Shown piece after piece: positions 52,506 to 61,313 of a stretch of DNA of 64,000 nt (the first letter of the stretch is position 1; every line of letters begins with the position of its first letter). Source of the DNA: Pseudomonas fluorescens (GTDB lineage: Bacteria; Pseudomonadota; Gammaproteobacteria; Pseudomonadales; Pseudomonadaceae); contig NZ_CP015637.1 of NCBI RefSeq assembly GCF_001708445.1, positions 3,411,001 through 3,475,000 on the forward strand. Reading direction: 5' to 3'. The notes under the pieces were generated by a model. It was given only the letters and a program-made list of their open reading frames with translations. It did not search any database and had not been told where the DNA came from. Position numbers and translations under genes: made by a program.

Positions 52506-53338
52506 CCAATATGAATGTGCGTGTAGAACAGCTGCCCCACGGACGTGGCTGGGATGCCAGCCAGATTGGCAAGTTTGCCGAGCCGAAAAAAAGCCGCTTG
52601 CCTATCGTCACGGCGTTTAGCTTTGCAGTGCTCATTCATGTGGCGGCGCTTGTGCTGCTGGTCACCCAGGTCAGCAAACGAGAGTTGACGATGGACGCTT
52701 CCGCGCCGGTCACCAGTGTGCGCGTAAGCCTGATCGCCATGCCGCCACCGCCGCCCGTGGTGGTGCCGCCACCGGTGGTCGAGGCGCCCGTTGCGCCAGA
52801 GCCTGCCGTGCTCACCAGTGAGTCGGCAACACGCACGATAGAGCAGGCGCCGCCCAAACCCGAGGCCAAGCCAAAGGAAGTAAAGCCCAAGCTTAAGCCC
52901 AAGCCTGTTATCAAGCCTGAACCGAAGAAAAAACAGCCTGTGGTCGAGCAAAAGCCGGTCGAGCCGAGCCCGCCCACTGAAGCCAAGCCTGACCAGAATT
53001 CGACGCAGGCCCAGGCGGCACCTGTTGCGCAAAAGCTGATGGATCTGCCCTCCGCAGTGCCCAAGGATGTGCCTTCCATAGGTTGCCGCGTGCCGGCGCC
53101 GGATTATCCGCGTAGAGCCCGGCGGCTACATGCCCAGGGACAAGTGCTGGTACGCCTGGAAATCAACCCTAAAGGACTGGTACAGCGCGCGGACGTCGTT
53201 CGCAGCAGTGGCAATGAAGACCTTGACGAGTCCGCTGTTAACGCCGTACGAGGCGCTGTTTGCAACCCTTATATAGAGGGCGGTCAAGCCATCTCGGTGC
53301 GCGCAGTGCAAACCGTTGACTTCAATTTGAGCAAATAA
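52502..53338 (+). CDS. TonB-family energy transducer
   Basis: Protein of 278 aa with an N-terminal anchor helix (about residues 34-55, with the conserved histidine in VLIHVAAL). A Pro/Lys/Glu-rich periplasmic spanner follows (about 82-175), then a C-terminal TonB domain (PDYPRRARRLHAQGQVLVRLEI). It starts at GTG 52502 overlapping the STN stop (GTGA); an ATG at 52511 is an alternative. As a TonB dedicated to this locus it should energise the receptor at 47553-49991. Two cysteines in the C-terminal part (IGCRVP, AVCNPY) could form a disulphide. Confidence 0.9.
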   Translation: MTNMNVRVEQLPHGRGWDASQIGKFAEPKKSRLPIVTAFSFAVLIHVAALVLLVTQVSKRELTMDASAPVTSVRVSLIAMPPPPPVVVPPPVVEAPVAPEPAVLTSESATRTIEQAPPKPEAKPKEVKPKLKPKPVIKPEPKKKQPVVEQKPVEPSPPTEAKPDQNSTQAQAAPVAQKLMDLPSAVPKDVPSIGCRVPAPDYPRRARRLHAQGQVLVRLEINPKGLVQRADVVRSSGNEDLDESAVNAVRGAVCNPYIEGGQAISVRAVQTVDFNLSK

Positions 53339-53378
53339 CCGCTCGACGATGCTCGAGTGACACAGAAGAGGATTGATC

Positions 53379-54131
53379 ATGCAAGAATTGGGGTTGGCCT
53401 ACGCTTGGCAAACAGCGGATATGGTGTCGAAAACTATCGCTTTCGTCCTGCTGATCATGTCAATACTGAGCTGGGGAGTAATGATCATCAAGGCTGGGCA
53501 GTTGATCAAGCTTCGCAGCATGACGCGCCGCGCGGTGACATCGTTCTGGCGCGCCGAAAGCTTCGAGGAGGGTGTGAAGCTGCTCAATACTGGCGACGGA
53601 AACCCCTTCGTCCATCTGGCCCAGGCCGGCGTTGCCGCCAATACTCACCGGCAGCAACAGAGCTCCCAGCTGCACAGCCGGTTCGACCTGAGTGACTGGT
53701 TGGCACGCTGCCTCAAGGATGTGGTGGAAGAGCATTTGTCGCGCCTGCAAATGGGCTTGGCGGTGCTGGCGTCGATTGGTAGCACCGCACCGTTCGTGGG
53801 GCTCTTTGGTACCGTCTGGGGTATTTACCACGCGCTCAAAGTGATAGGAACGTCGGGCGATGCGTCCCTGGCCCAAGTCGCCGGGCCTGTAGGCGAATCG
53901 CTGATCATGACGGCGTTCGGCCTGTTCGTGGCGATCCCCGCAGTGCTGGGTTACAACGCGATTTCGCGTCGCAACAAAAGCGTGAGTCATGCGCTGGCGC
54001 GATTCGCTCACGACCTGCACGCTTACTTCCTCACCGGCGCCCGCGTCAGCATTACCGACAGTGCTGTACAGCCCGCCGCGGCAACTTCCGTCAAGTGCTC
54101 CGACACTGTCGCCGAGAGGGCACGGGCATGA
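53379..54131 (+). CDS. exbB: ExbB-type proton channel subunit (MotA/TolQ/ExbB family)
   Basis: Inner-membrane protein of 250 aa with three membrane segments. The conserved MotA/ExbB core is STAPFVGLFGTVWGIYHAL, and GPVGESLIMTAFGLFVAIPAVLGYN forms the last helix. With ExbD it harnesses the proton gradient to drive TonB. GAGGA precedes the ATG at 53379. The ExbD start overlaps its stop by 4 bases. Confidence 0.92.
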   Translation: MQELGLAYAWQTADMVSKTIAFVLLIMSILSWGVMIIKAGQLIKLRSMTRRAVTSFWRAESFEEGVKLLNTGDGNPFVHLAQAGVAANTHRQQQSSQLHSRFDLSDWLARCLKDVVEEHLSRLQMGLAVLASIGSTAPFVGLFGTVWGIYHALKVIGTSGDASLAQVAGPVGESLIMTAFGLFVAIPAVLGYNAISRRNKSVSHALARFAHDLHAYFLTGARVSITDSAVQPAAATSVKCSDTVAERARA

Positions 54132-54550
54132 GTATGGGTGGCTCACAGTTCGATGCCGACGACGTGATGTCCGATATCAACATGACGCCGTTGATCGACG
54201 TCATGCTGGTGTTGTTGATCATCTTCATCATCACCCTCCCCGTCATCAACCACGCGGTGAAACTCGAGCTGCCCAAAGCCGACAGCCACGCCATGGAAAA
54301 GCAGCCAGATGCGATCGATGTATCGATCACCGCCGACGGCCAGGTGCTGTGGAACAAGGAAGCGCTGGATGATGAGCAACTCAGACAACGCATCGCAGTG
54401 GCCGCAGTGCAGGATCCCGTGCCCAACGTGCGCCTGTTCGCCGACAAGGCAGTGCGCTACGAGCGGGTTGCCACCGTGTTATCCGCGGCACAGGGTGGCG
54501 GCCTGAGCAAAATCGACTTCGTGACTGAAGCCAAACCGGCAACTCCTTGA
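54128..54550 (+). CDS. exbD: ExbD-type biopolymer transport protein
   Basis: Protein of 140 aa with a single N-terminal membrane helix carrying the essential aspartate (DINMTPLIDVMLVLLIIFII) and a periplasmic domain. It completes the TonB-ExbB-ExbD motor. Its start overlaps the ExbB stop (ATGA). The ORF can be opened to 54095 but this lies inside exbB. Confidence 0.92.
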   Translation: MSMGGSQFDADDVMSDINMTPLIDVMLVLLIIFIITLPVINHAVKLELPKADSHAMEKQPDAIDVSITADGQVLWNKEALDDEQLRQRIAVAAVQDPVPNVRLFADKAVRYERVATVLSAAQGGGLSKIDFVTEAKPATP

Positions 54551-54566
54551 GTCCTTTGGTACCCCT

Positions 54567-56279
54567 ATGACCAGTGCCGTAAAAACCACTGCCAGGCCCT
54601 CGCTCGCCCAGCTTTTGCTGCCCTACTGGGTTTCTGAAGACCGGTATTGGGCTTGGGGGCTTTTGGCGACCAATCTCACGATCAACTTCGGTTCGGTCTA
54701 CGTGTCCCTCGCGGCAATCCGAATTGTGGCAAAAACGACGGATGCGCTGGTCGCACGAGATTGGCCTACGTTGTGGGGGGCACTGGGATTGGGGTTGGCG
54801 CTGGGGATGACAATGGCGTTTCTGGCCATCGTCAATTATGCGGCGCAGGATTACTTGCGCATTCGCTGGCGAACCTGGATGACCCACGGTTTTCTCCACC
54901 AATGGACCGTCGATCAGCGGTTTTATGGCGTAGAGCGCGACGGGCTGCTTAGCAATGCAGACCAGCGCGTGGCCGAAGACATCGACGTATTCGTGCAGCG
55001 CGCGCTGTCCTTGAGCGTGGGGACAATAACGGCTGTAGTGAATGCTTTCGCGTTCGGTGCGGTGCTGTGGTCAATGTCCGGTACCGTTGAGTTCAACCTG
55101 GCCGGAAACCACTACGCAATTCCTGGTTATCTACTCTACGCCGTGGTCCTGTATTCACTGCTGGGTATGCTGATAGCGCAATGGATGGGCAAGCCGTTGA
55201 TTGCCCTCAATGCGCGCAAGCAGACCGTCGAGGCGGACTTCCGTGCGCTGGGCATGAACCTGCGGGAAAACGCTGAACAAATCGCATTTTATAGCGGTGG
55301 TCCCCAAGAGGGGCGCCGCATGATGCGGCAGTTCCGAGAGATACAGCTCAACTTTGTCGCGTTGTTGATTCGCACCTGCAAGCTATCGATTACCAATGTG
55401 ACCTATTTTCACATTGGCAGCCTGGTTCCCACCGCACTGTCGATGCCGCGTTACTTGTCAGGTGCGGCCTCTCTAGGGGACATCACTCAGATTACGGCTT
55501 CTTTCGAACGCGTTCATTCCTCGCTGAACTACTTCATCTCCAGCTATGTCGAGTTCAGCATCTGGCTGGCCTCTGCCAACCGGTTGCGTGACTTCAAGGC
55601 GGCGCTGGATAAACTGCAATTCAACCGCTCGGGTATCAGGTTTATACGCTCAAGCGAGGCGGTATTGACTGCGTCGCCCCTGGCGCTGAAGGCACCCACT
55701 GGTGAACTGCTCAGCCATGTGGCCGCCATCCGTATAGAACCAGGCCAGCGCTGGTTGATCAGAGGGGCCTCCGGCTCCGGCAAAAGCACGTTGATACGCG
55801 CGCTTTCCGGGCTGTGGCCCCATGGCAACGGCGACATCACTCTGCCGGGAAGTCAGGCGACCACGCTGTTCGTCCCGCAAAAAAGCTACATCCCCGAGGG
55901 CAGCTTGCAAGCCGCACTTTGCTACCCGGATGTTGAGACCAGGTTCAGCACGGAGCAATGCAGGCAGGCGCTTCTCGATGTCGGCTTGACCGAGCGCGCG
56001 GGGTCATTGAGCGTATGTGATGACTGGCAGAAAGTACTCTCTGGCGGCGAGCAGCAGCGCTTGGCCATTGCGCGAGTGTTATTGCAACAACCGCAATTCG
56101 TCTTTTTTGACGAGGCCACCAGCGGGCTGGATATAGCCAGCGAGCGCACGCTTTATGAGGTGGTATTCGCCCGCTTGTCCAACAGCGCCATTGTCAGCAT
56201 CAGTCATAACCAGCAACTCGATTTGCACTATTCACATCAACTGAACGTCACATCCGCGCGACATGCGGTGCCGGCATGA
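54567..56279 (+). CDS. SbmA/BacA-YddA-like ABC transporter (fused membrane and ATPase domains), copy 1
   Basis: Protein of 570 aa with an SbmA/BacA-like membrane domain (about residues 1-340, with NADQRVAEDIDVFVQRALSL and GMNLRENAEQIAFYSGG). A C-terminal ATPase follows: Walker A GASGSGKST, signature LSGGEQQRLAIA, Walker B FVFFDEATSGLD, H-loop SISHNQQ. Relatives include E. coli YddA, encoded beside a TonB receptor and a protease gene, and Mycobacterium Rv1819c, which imports peptides and cobalamin. It probably moves a peptide from periplasm to cytoplasm. It overlaps the next copy by 4 bases, so a heterodimer is likely. Confidence 0.88.
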   Translation: MTSAVKTTARPSLAQLLLPYWVSEDRYWAWGLLATNLTINFGSVYVSLAAIRIVAKTTDALVARDWPTLWGALGLGLALGMTMAFLAIVNYAAQDYLRIRWRTWMTHGFLHQWTVDQRFYGVERDGLLSNADQRVAEDIDVFVQRALSLSVGTITAVVNAFAFGAVLWSMSGTVEFNLAGNHYAIPGYLLYAVVLYSLLGMLIAQWMGKPLIALNARKQTVEADFRALGMNLRENAEQIAFYSGGPQEGRRMMRQFREIQLNFVALLIRTCKLSITNVTYFHIGSLVPTALSMPRYLSGAASLGDITQITASFERVHSSLNYFISSYVEFSIWLASANRLRDFKAALDKLQFNRSGIRFIRSSEAVLTASPLALKAPTGELLSHVAAIRIEPGQRWLIRGASGSGKSTLIRALSGLWPHGNGDITLPGSQATTLFVPQKSYIPEGSLQAALCYPDVETRFSTEQCRQALLDVGLTERAGSLSVCDDWQKVLSGGEQQRLAIARVLLQQPQFVFFDEATSGLDIASERTLYEVVFARLSNSAIVSISHNQQLDLHYSHQLNVTSARHAVPA

Positions 56280-58054
56280 GCGCTACCGATCAAAGAACCG
56301 ACAGCAGCAGGCTGCGTCCGGGTATAGGTCGCCTCGTAATAGGGTTCTGGATTTCGGAGGAGAAGTGGCTGGCCTACCTGTTGTTCGCTGTGTGCGTGAG
56401 CATTACCTTGGGTGGGGTATATGTCGCCGTGTGGGCGAACAAGGCCGGTGGCAACCTGGTCGATGCGCTAGTCGCGCGGAATTGGGCAACGCTGTTTCCC
56501 GTGCTGGTGCTCAACTTTTTGCTGGCGTTGGCCACTCCGGTATTGATGCTCATAGGCGCGGTCTTCCGGCAGCTACTTGAGTTGCGTTGGCGAACTTGGT
56601 TGACGCGTCACTATGTAGAACGCTGGACGCAGGCCAACCACTTTTTCGAGCTTGAACGCGAGGGCGTGCTCGGCAATGCCGATCAGCGCATCGCCCAGGA
56701 CGTTGCCCAGTTCGTCGATATTACGCTCAACAATATTCTCAACATCATTCAAGTAGTGGTCAGCGCCGTGTCCTTCGGGGTGGTGCTCTGGGGACTTTCG
56801 GGTGAGTTGTCATTCAGTGTATTCGGGCTGGCCTTGGCCATTCCGGGATATCTGCTGTTAGCCGCTTTTGCATACACCTTTGGCCAACTGGCTGTGGTGC
56901 ACTGGGCAGGCAAGTCGCTGATAGGCCTCAACAACCACAAGCAAACGGTGGAAGCCGAGTTTCGTTCCCTGGCGATGCGCTTGCGCGAAAATGCGGAGCA
57001 GATCGCTATCTATCGTGGTGGCGAAACAGAAGGTCAGCGGCTATCTGGCGCCTTCATGCGAGTACGCAGCAACTGGGTGGCAATCATCAAACGGACCTCC
57101 AGGCTGATGTTCGCCCGCGACGCCTATTCCGAAACATTCTCGCTGCTGCCTCTCCTGCTTGCGCTACCGCGCTACTTGAGCGGGGACATCAGCCTTGGCG
57201 ACGTTGCGCGCATCCGAGGTGGCCTTGGCGGCCCAGCCGGTGGGGCGTTCGGCGCAATGACCAGCGTTTTGAACCTGTTCGTGCAGATATACCCAACCTT
57301 TACCCTCTGGTTGGCGCTGGTTAACCGGCTGCGGGACTTCAGCTGGGCAATCAACAAACTGGATGCGAAGCCCAATGGCTTTGAGCTGCAGCGTGGCGGC
57401 GACCGATTGATTTGTCGCGATGTGCACCTGCTCAAACCGTTGGGTCAACCCTTGCTGTCGCTCAGGTCGCTCGACATCAGCCAGGGCCAGCGCTGGTTGA
57501 TCAAGGGCGCTTCCGGGCGGGGCAAAAGCACCTTGCTGCGCGCCATCGCCGGCCTGTGGCCACATGGCAGCGGGATGATACGGACGCCGAGCCATTGGCA
57601 GGTGATGTTTGTTCCCCAGCGCAGCTATACGCCTACCGGCACGCTCAAGGCAGCACTTTGTTACCCCGCCGAGGCGGCTCAGTTCAGTGACGCGCAGTGC
57701 GAGCAGGCGCTGCGTGACTGTCAGTTGCCGCACTGCGCAGCGCTGCTCCATGAAGAAGCTGCGTGGCAACACAAGTTGTCCGGAGGTGAACAGCAGCGGC
57801 TGGCGTTTGCAAGGCTGCTACTGCAACGCCCGGACCTTGTGTTCCTCGATGAGGCCACCAGTGCGCTGGACGCTGAGACCGAGCTCGCCGTTTACCGCCA
57901 TATGGTCGCTCAGTTGCCTGCCACCACGGTCGTGAGTATCAGCCACAGACCCGCCCTGGACAGCCTGCACGACCACGTACTCGATCTGGACGCGCCACCG
58001 CCGTTCTCATTCAACCATCCGCAGCGTGAAGGCGCTTCTGGATATTCTTTCTGA
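56276..58054 (+). CDS. SbmA/BacA-YddA-like ABC transporter, copy 2
   Basis: Protein of 592 aa of the same design. The membrane domain (about residues 1-350) has NADQRIAQDVAQFVDITLNN and AMRLRENAEQIAIYRGG. The ATPase has Walker A GASGRGKST, signature LSGGEQQRLAFAR, Walker B LVFLDEATSALD and H-loop SISHRPAL. All ATPase motifs are intact in both copies, so this is not an obvious degenerate-site pair. Translational overlap (ATGA) with copy 1 supports a heterodimer. The TldE gene follows after 13 bases. Confidence 0.88.
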   Translation: MSATDQRTDSSRLRPGIGRLVIGFWISEEKWLAYLLFAVCVSITLGGVYVAVWANKAGGNLVDALVARNWATLFPVLVLNFLLALATPVLMLIGAVFRQLLELRWRTWLTRHYVERWTQANHFFELEREGVLGNADQRIAQDVAQFVDITLNNILNIIQVVVSAVSFGVVLWGLSGELSFSVFGLALAIPGYLLLAAFAYTFGQLAVVHWAGKSLIGLNNHKQTVEAEFRSLAMRLRENAEQIAIYRGGETEGQRLSGAFMRVRSNWVAIIKRTSRLMFARDAYSETFSLLPLLLALPRYLSGDISLGDVARIRGGLGGPAGGAFGAMTSVLNLFVQIYPTFTLWLALVNRLRDFSWAINKLDAKPNGFELQRGGDRLICRDVHLLKPLGQPLLSLRSLDISQGQRWLIKGASGRGKSTLLRAIAGLWPHGSGMIRTPSHWQVMFVPQRSYTPTGTLKAALCYPAEAAQFSDAQCEQALRDCQLPHCAALLHEEAAWQHKLSGGEQQRLAFARLLLQRPDLVFLDEATSALDAETELAVYRHMVAQLPATTVVSISHRPALDSLHDHVLDLDAPPPFSFNHPQREGASGYSF

Positions 58055-58067
58055 ACAGGAGTTATCC

Positions 58068-59414
58068 ATGAATCATCAGTTCGCTTATACCGAGGAACAA
58101 CTGGCAGAAGTGGCTCATGACTTGATCGCACAGGCCCAGGCGGCTGGTGCAAGCGATGTGAAGGTCTCTCTCTCAGAGATGGCCGGCCTGAGCGTCGAGG
58201 TCATCGACGGCCGTGTGAACACGCGCTCGCAACATGCCAAAAGCGGGCTTTCCCTCACGGTTTTTCGCGGTGATCGGCAAGGCACCACGCACTCCACCGA
58301 TTTCAGCCCGGGCAACCGACAGCGCATGGTGAGTAAAGCGCTGGATATCGCCCGCTACACCAACGAGGACCCCCACGCGGGATTGGTGGACGGCGACGGG
58401 CTTAGCCGTTTTTACGCAGACCTCAAGCTCGACAACCCCTGGGACCTGAGTATTGAGGAGGCGCTTGAACACGCCCATCGCGTTGAGGCCGGCATACGCT
58501 CGGCAGGCAGTGAAGTGCGCAGTGACGGAGCCAGTTTGAGTACTTCGCGCTCGCAATTCCAACTGGTGACGTCACGAGGATTTTGCCGGACGACGACGCG
58601 TACCGACCACAACATCTCCGCGAGAGTCATTGCCAATCGTAATGGGCAAAGCAAGCTGGATTCGTGGATGGATTATCAAACTGCACCGCTTCGCCTCCAG
58701 GCGCCGGAAGCTACGGGTGAGCGCGCTGCGCGATCTGCGCTTGAAGCCTTGGGCGGGTGCTCAATCAGTTCGCGCAGTTGCCCGGTGCTGCTCGCGCCCA
58801 GGGCTGCCCATAGCCTCACTCAGCATTTTTTCCAGGCGGTAAACGGGAGCGAGCTGTCACGCGGTTCGAGCTTTCTGCGTGACAGCCTTGGTCAAGTGGT
58901 TTTTGCCGAGCACATTGACGTGCTCGAGGACCCCTTCCTTGTCGGTGGCACGGCCAGCGCCTGTTTCGACACCGACGGCGTGGCCGGGCAACGTCGCGCC
59001 GTGGTCGAGCATGGCAGGGTCAACGGCTATTTTCTCGGTGCCTACAGTGCGCGACGCCTCGGCATGGCCAGCACCGGCAACGCCCAGGGTGCCTACAACC
59101 TTATCCTCAAAAGCCAGCTGACGCGTGCCGAAGATGACCTGCCAACCATGCTGCGCAAGCTGCATACGGGGCTTCTGGTCACCCACCTCATGGGTGATGG
59201 CGTACGCCTGGCCTCCGGTGATTATTCGCGCGCCGCCCAAGGCTTCTGGGTTGAAAACGGCCAGATTCAGTTTCCGGTCGAGCAAATCACCATTGCCGGT
59301 CATCTGCGCGAGATGTTTGCCGGCATCGTAGCGGTGGGAAGCGACACCCTGACCCTGGGCAATATCAGCAGTGGCTCGATCCTGATCGACCAGCTGCGAA
59401 TCGGCGGCCAATAA
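58068..59414 (+). CDS. TldE/PmbA-like metallopeptidase subunit
   Basis: Protein of 448 aa, matching the PmbA/TldE length. It has the N-terminal SVEVIDGRVNTRSQHAKSGLSLTVF and the C-terminal EQITIAGHLREMFAGIVAVG, but no HExxxH motif, as expected for the non-catalytic partner. TldD/TldE form a cytoplasmic heterodimeric protease that degrades unfolded peptides and trims RiPP leaders such as microcin B17. A GGAG site supports the ATG at 58068. It is encoded with its TldD partner, separated only by a thioredoxin gene. Confidence 0.88.
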   Translation: MNHQFAYTEEQLAEVAHDLIAQAQAAGASDVKVSLSEMAGLSVEVIDGRVNTRSQHAKSGLSLTVFRGDRQGTTHSTDFSPGNRQRMVSKALDIARYTNEDPHAGLVDGDGLSRFYADLKLDNPWDLSIEEALEHAHRVEAGIRSAGSEVRSDGASLSTSRSQFQLVTSRGFCRTTTRTDHNISARVIANRNGQSKLDSWMDYQTAPLRLQAPEATGERAARSALEALGGCSISSRSCPVLLAPRAAHSLTQHFFQAVNGSELSRGSSFLRDSLGQVVFAEHIDVLEDPFLVGGTASACFDTDGVAGQRRAVVEHGRVNGYFLGAYSARRLGMASTGNAQGAYNLILKSQLTRAEDDLPTMLRKLHTGLLVTHLMGDGVRLASGDYSRAAQGFWVENGQIQFPVEQITIAGHLREMFAGIVAVGSDTLTLGNISSGSILIDQLRIGGQ

Positions 59415-59442
59415 CTCGTAAATTCTGAACGGAGCGAACCAC

Positions 59443-59799
59443 ATGAGCGAATTGATTCAAGACCTGTCCCTAGCGACCTTCGACGCACTGGTGACTGATT
59501 CCGAATTGCCGGTGCTGGTGGATTTCTGGGCGCCCTGGTGCGGCCCATGCAAGATGCTCGCGCCGGTGATCGACCAATTGGCCGAAGAGTATGACGGCCG
59601 GCTCAAGGTCATGAAATGCAATATGGACGAGATCAACGCCCAGGACCCGGAGGCCGGCAAGGCACGGTTCCAAGTGGCGGGTATCCCCGCCCTGGTGATT
59701 TACCGGAAAGGCCAAGAGGTTACGCGGGTTGTCGGTGTGCAGTCGCGACTGCGGCTACGCGGTTTTATCGATAAGGGAATTGCGGCCGACGCCGACTGA
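59443..59799 (+). CDS. Thioredoxin
   Basis: Thioredoxin of 118 aa with the active site WAPWCGPCKML and the cis-proline in AGIPALVIY. There is no leader, so it is cytoplasmic. A thioredoxin gene inserted between the two subunits of a TldD/TldE protease is unusual. It would reduce disulphides in an imported peptide before proteolysis, or keep a protease cysteine reduced (inference). The spacing is 28 bases from TldE and 36 to TldD. Confidence 0.9.
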   Translation: MSELIQDLSLATFDALVTDSELPVLVDFWAPWCGPCKMLAPVIDQLAEEYDGRLKVMKCNMDEINAQDPEAGKARFQVAGIPALVIYRKGQEVTRVVGVQSRLRLRGFIDKGIAADAD

Positions 59800-59835
59800 T
59801 CATCCACCTCATTTGAACGAGCTACCCGGGATATC

Positions 59836-61290
59836 ATGAACGCACCTCATACACACATAAATAATCTGCAGGCCGCCAGGCAGTTGCTGCTCGAACCCTA
59901 TGGGCTGGACGAGCGTCTCTTGGCGCGCGTCCTGGACGATGTCATGGCGCACCAGGTCGACTTTGCGGATTTGTATTTGCAGTCGGTCAAGCGAGAGCGC
60001 TGGAATATCGAAGGAGGACTGATCAAGTCTGGTTCGTTCAGTGTTGATCAGGGCTTTGGCCTGCGGGCGCTGGACCAGGACCAAAGTGCTTTTGCCTACT
60101 CCCAGCAGATCAACGAGCGGTTCCTCATGGATGCTGCGCGTGCAGTACGCACCATTGCCCCCCCAGGGGGTAAGCAGATTCAAGTCAACCTTCAACCTAC
60201 GGCACCGCAGGCGCAGTACGCCAACGTTGATCCGATCGATTCTGTGGACACGGATGCCAAGGTCGCAATCCTGAAAAGCATCGACCGTATGGCCCGGGCC
60301 ATGGACCCGCGGGTAATCAATGTCTTCGCCATGATCGAGGTAGAGCAACAGACCGTAATGGTCATGCGCCACGATGGACGCCTGGCTGCCGACGTGCGTC
60401 CGCTGATCATCGTGCAAATGAGCGTGATGGTAGCCAACGGTAAGCAACGCGAAATGGCCACTACCGGCCTCGGTGGACGTTATGCGCTGGAGACGCTGGA
60501 CGAAGCGAACATAGCCGAGGAGTTGCGCAAGCTGGTCGATGGCGCGTTGCTCAACCTTGATGCCATTCCCAGCCCGTCCGGCAGTATGCCGGTAGTGCTG
60601 GGGCCCGGTTGGACCGGCATTCTTCTGCATGAAGCCATGGGTCATGGGTTTGAAGGCGACTTCAACCGCTTGGGGACTTCCGCCTATAGCGGGCGCATGG
60701 GGGAAAGAGTGGCGCCCAAAGGCGTCAACGTGGTCGACGATGGCTCGCTGCTCGGCCAGAGGGGCTCGGTGAATATCGACGATGAGGGCGAAGCGGGACA
60801 ATGCACGCCTCTGATCGAAGATGGGATCCTGTGCGGCTACATGCACGACAGCCTCAGCGCTCGTTTGATGAACATGTCCCCTACTGGCAACGGCCGTCGC
60901 CAGTCATATGCCCATTTACCGATGCCTCGTATGACCAACACCTTCATGCGCAATGGCGACTTGGTGCCTGAGGAAATCATCGCTTCAGTGAAGCGTGGTC
61001 TTTACTTGGCCACTCCAGGCAGCGGCCAGGTCGATATTGTCAGTGGCCAATTCACTTTCCAAAGTGCACTGGCCTACCTGATCGAAGACGGCAAGTTGGT
61101 TGCCCCTGTGCGCGGGGCCACCCTGACAGGTAACGGCCCGCAAACGCTCAGCCAAATCAGTATGGTCGGCAATGATCTAGCGCTGGACCCGGGGATGGCG
61201 GTCTGTGGAAAAAAAGGCCAGAGCATACCGGTCAGCGTCGGGCAGCCCACTCTGAAAATTGACAATCTTATCGTTGGAGGGACGGCCTGA
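59836..61290 (+). CDS. TldD-like metallopeptidase catalytic subunit
   Basis: Protein of 484 aa. The metal-binding HExxxH motif is at residues 265-270 (LLHEAMGHGFEGDF). The N-terminal part has YLQSVKRERWNIEGGLIKSG and SVDQGFGLRA. The C-terminal PVSVGQPTLKIDNLIVGG matches the family end. Catalytic subunit of the TldD/TldE protease. E. coli TldD is 481 aa, so this is full length. It is a locus-specific copy in a TonB/ABC operon rather than the usual housekeeping setting. Confidence 0.9.
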   Translation: MNAPHTHINNLQAARQLLLEPYGLDERLLARVLDDVMAHQVDFADLYLQSVKRERWNIEGGLIKSGSFSVDQGFGLRALDQDQSAFAYSQQINERFLMDAARAVRTIAPPGGKQIQVNLQPTAPQAQYANVDPIDSVDTDAKVAILKSIDRMARAMDPRVINVFAMIEVEQQTVMVMRHDGRLAADVRPLIIVQMSVMVANGKQREMATTGLGGRYALETLDEANIAEELRKLVDGALLNLDAIPSPSGSMPVVLGPGWTGILLHEAMGHGFEGDFNRLGTSAYSGRMGERVAPKGVNVVDDGSLLGQRGSVNIDDEGEAGQCTPLIEDGILCGYMHDSLSARLMNMSPTGNGRRQSYAHLPMPRMTNTFMRNGDLVPEEIIASVKRGLYLATPGSGQVDIVSGQFTFQSALAYLIEDGKLVAPVRGATLTGNGPQTLSQISMVGNDLALDPGMAVCGKKGQSIPVSVGQPTLKIDNLIVGGTA

Positions 61291-61313
61291 GCCGTCTCCC
61301 ACAGGAGCCCTGC

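Noticed and set aside
58068..61290. TldD/TldE as the ordinary housekeeping pair
   Set aside because: The pair is locked inside the TonB/ABC operon with an interposed thioredoxin, unlike the usual separate chromosomal genes, so a locus-specific role is preferred.
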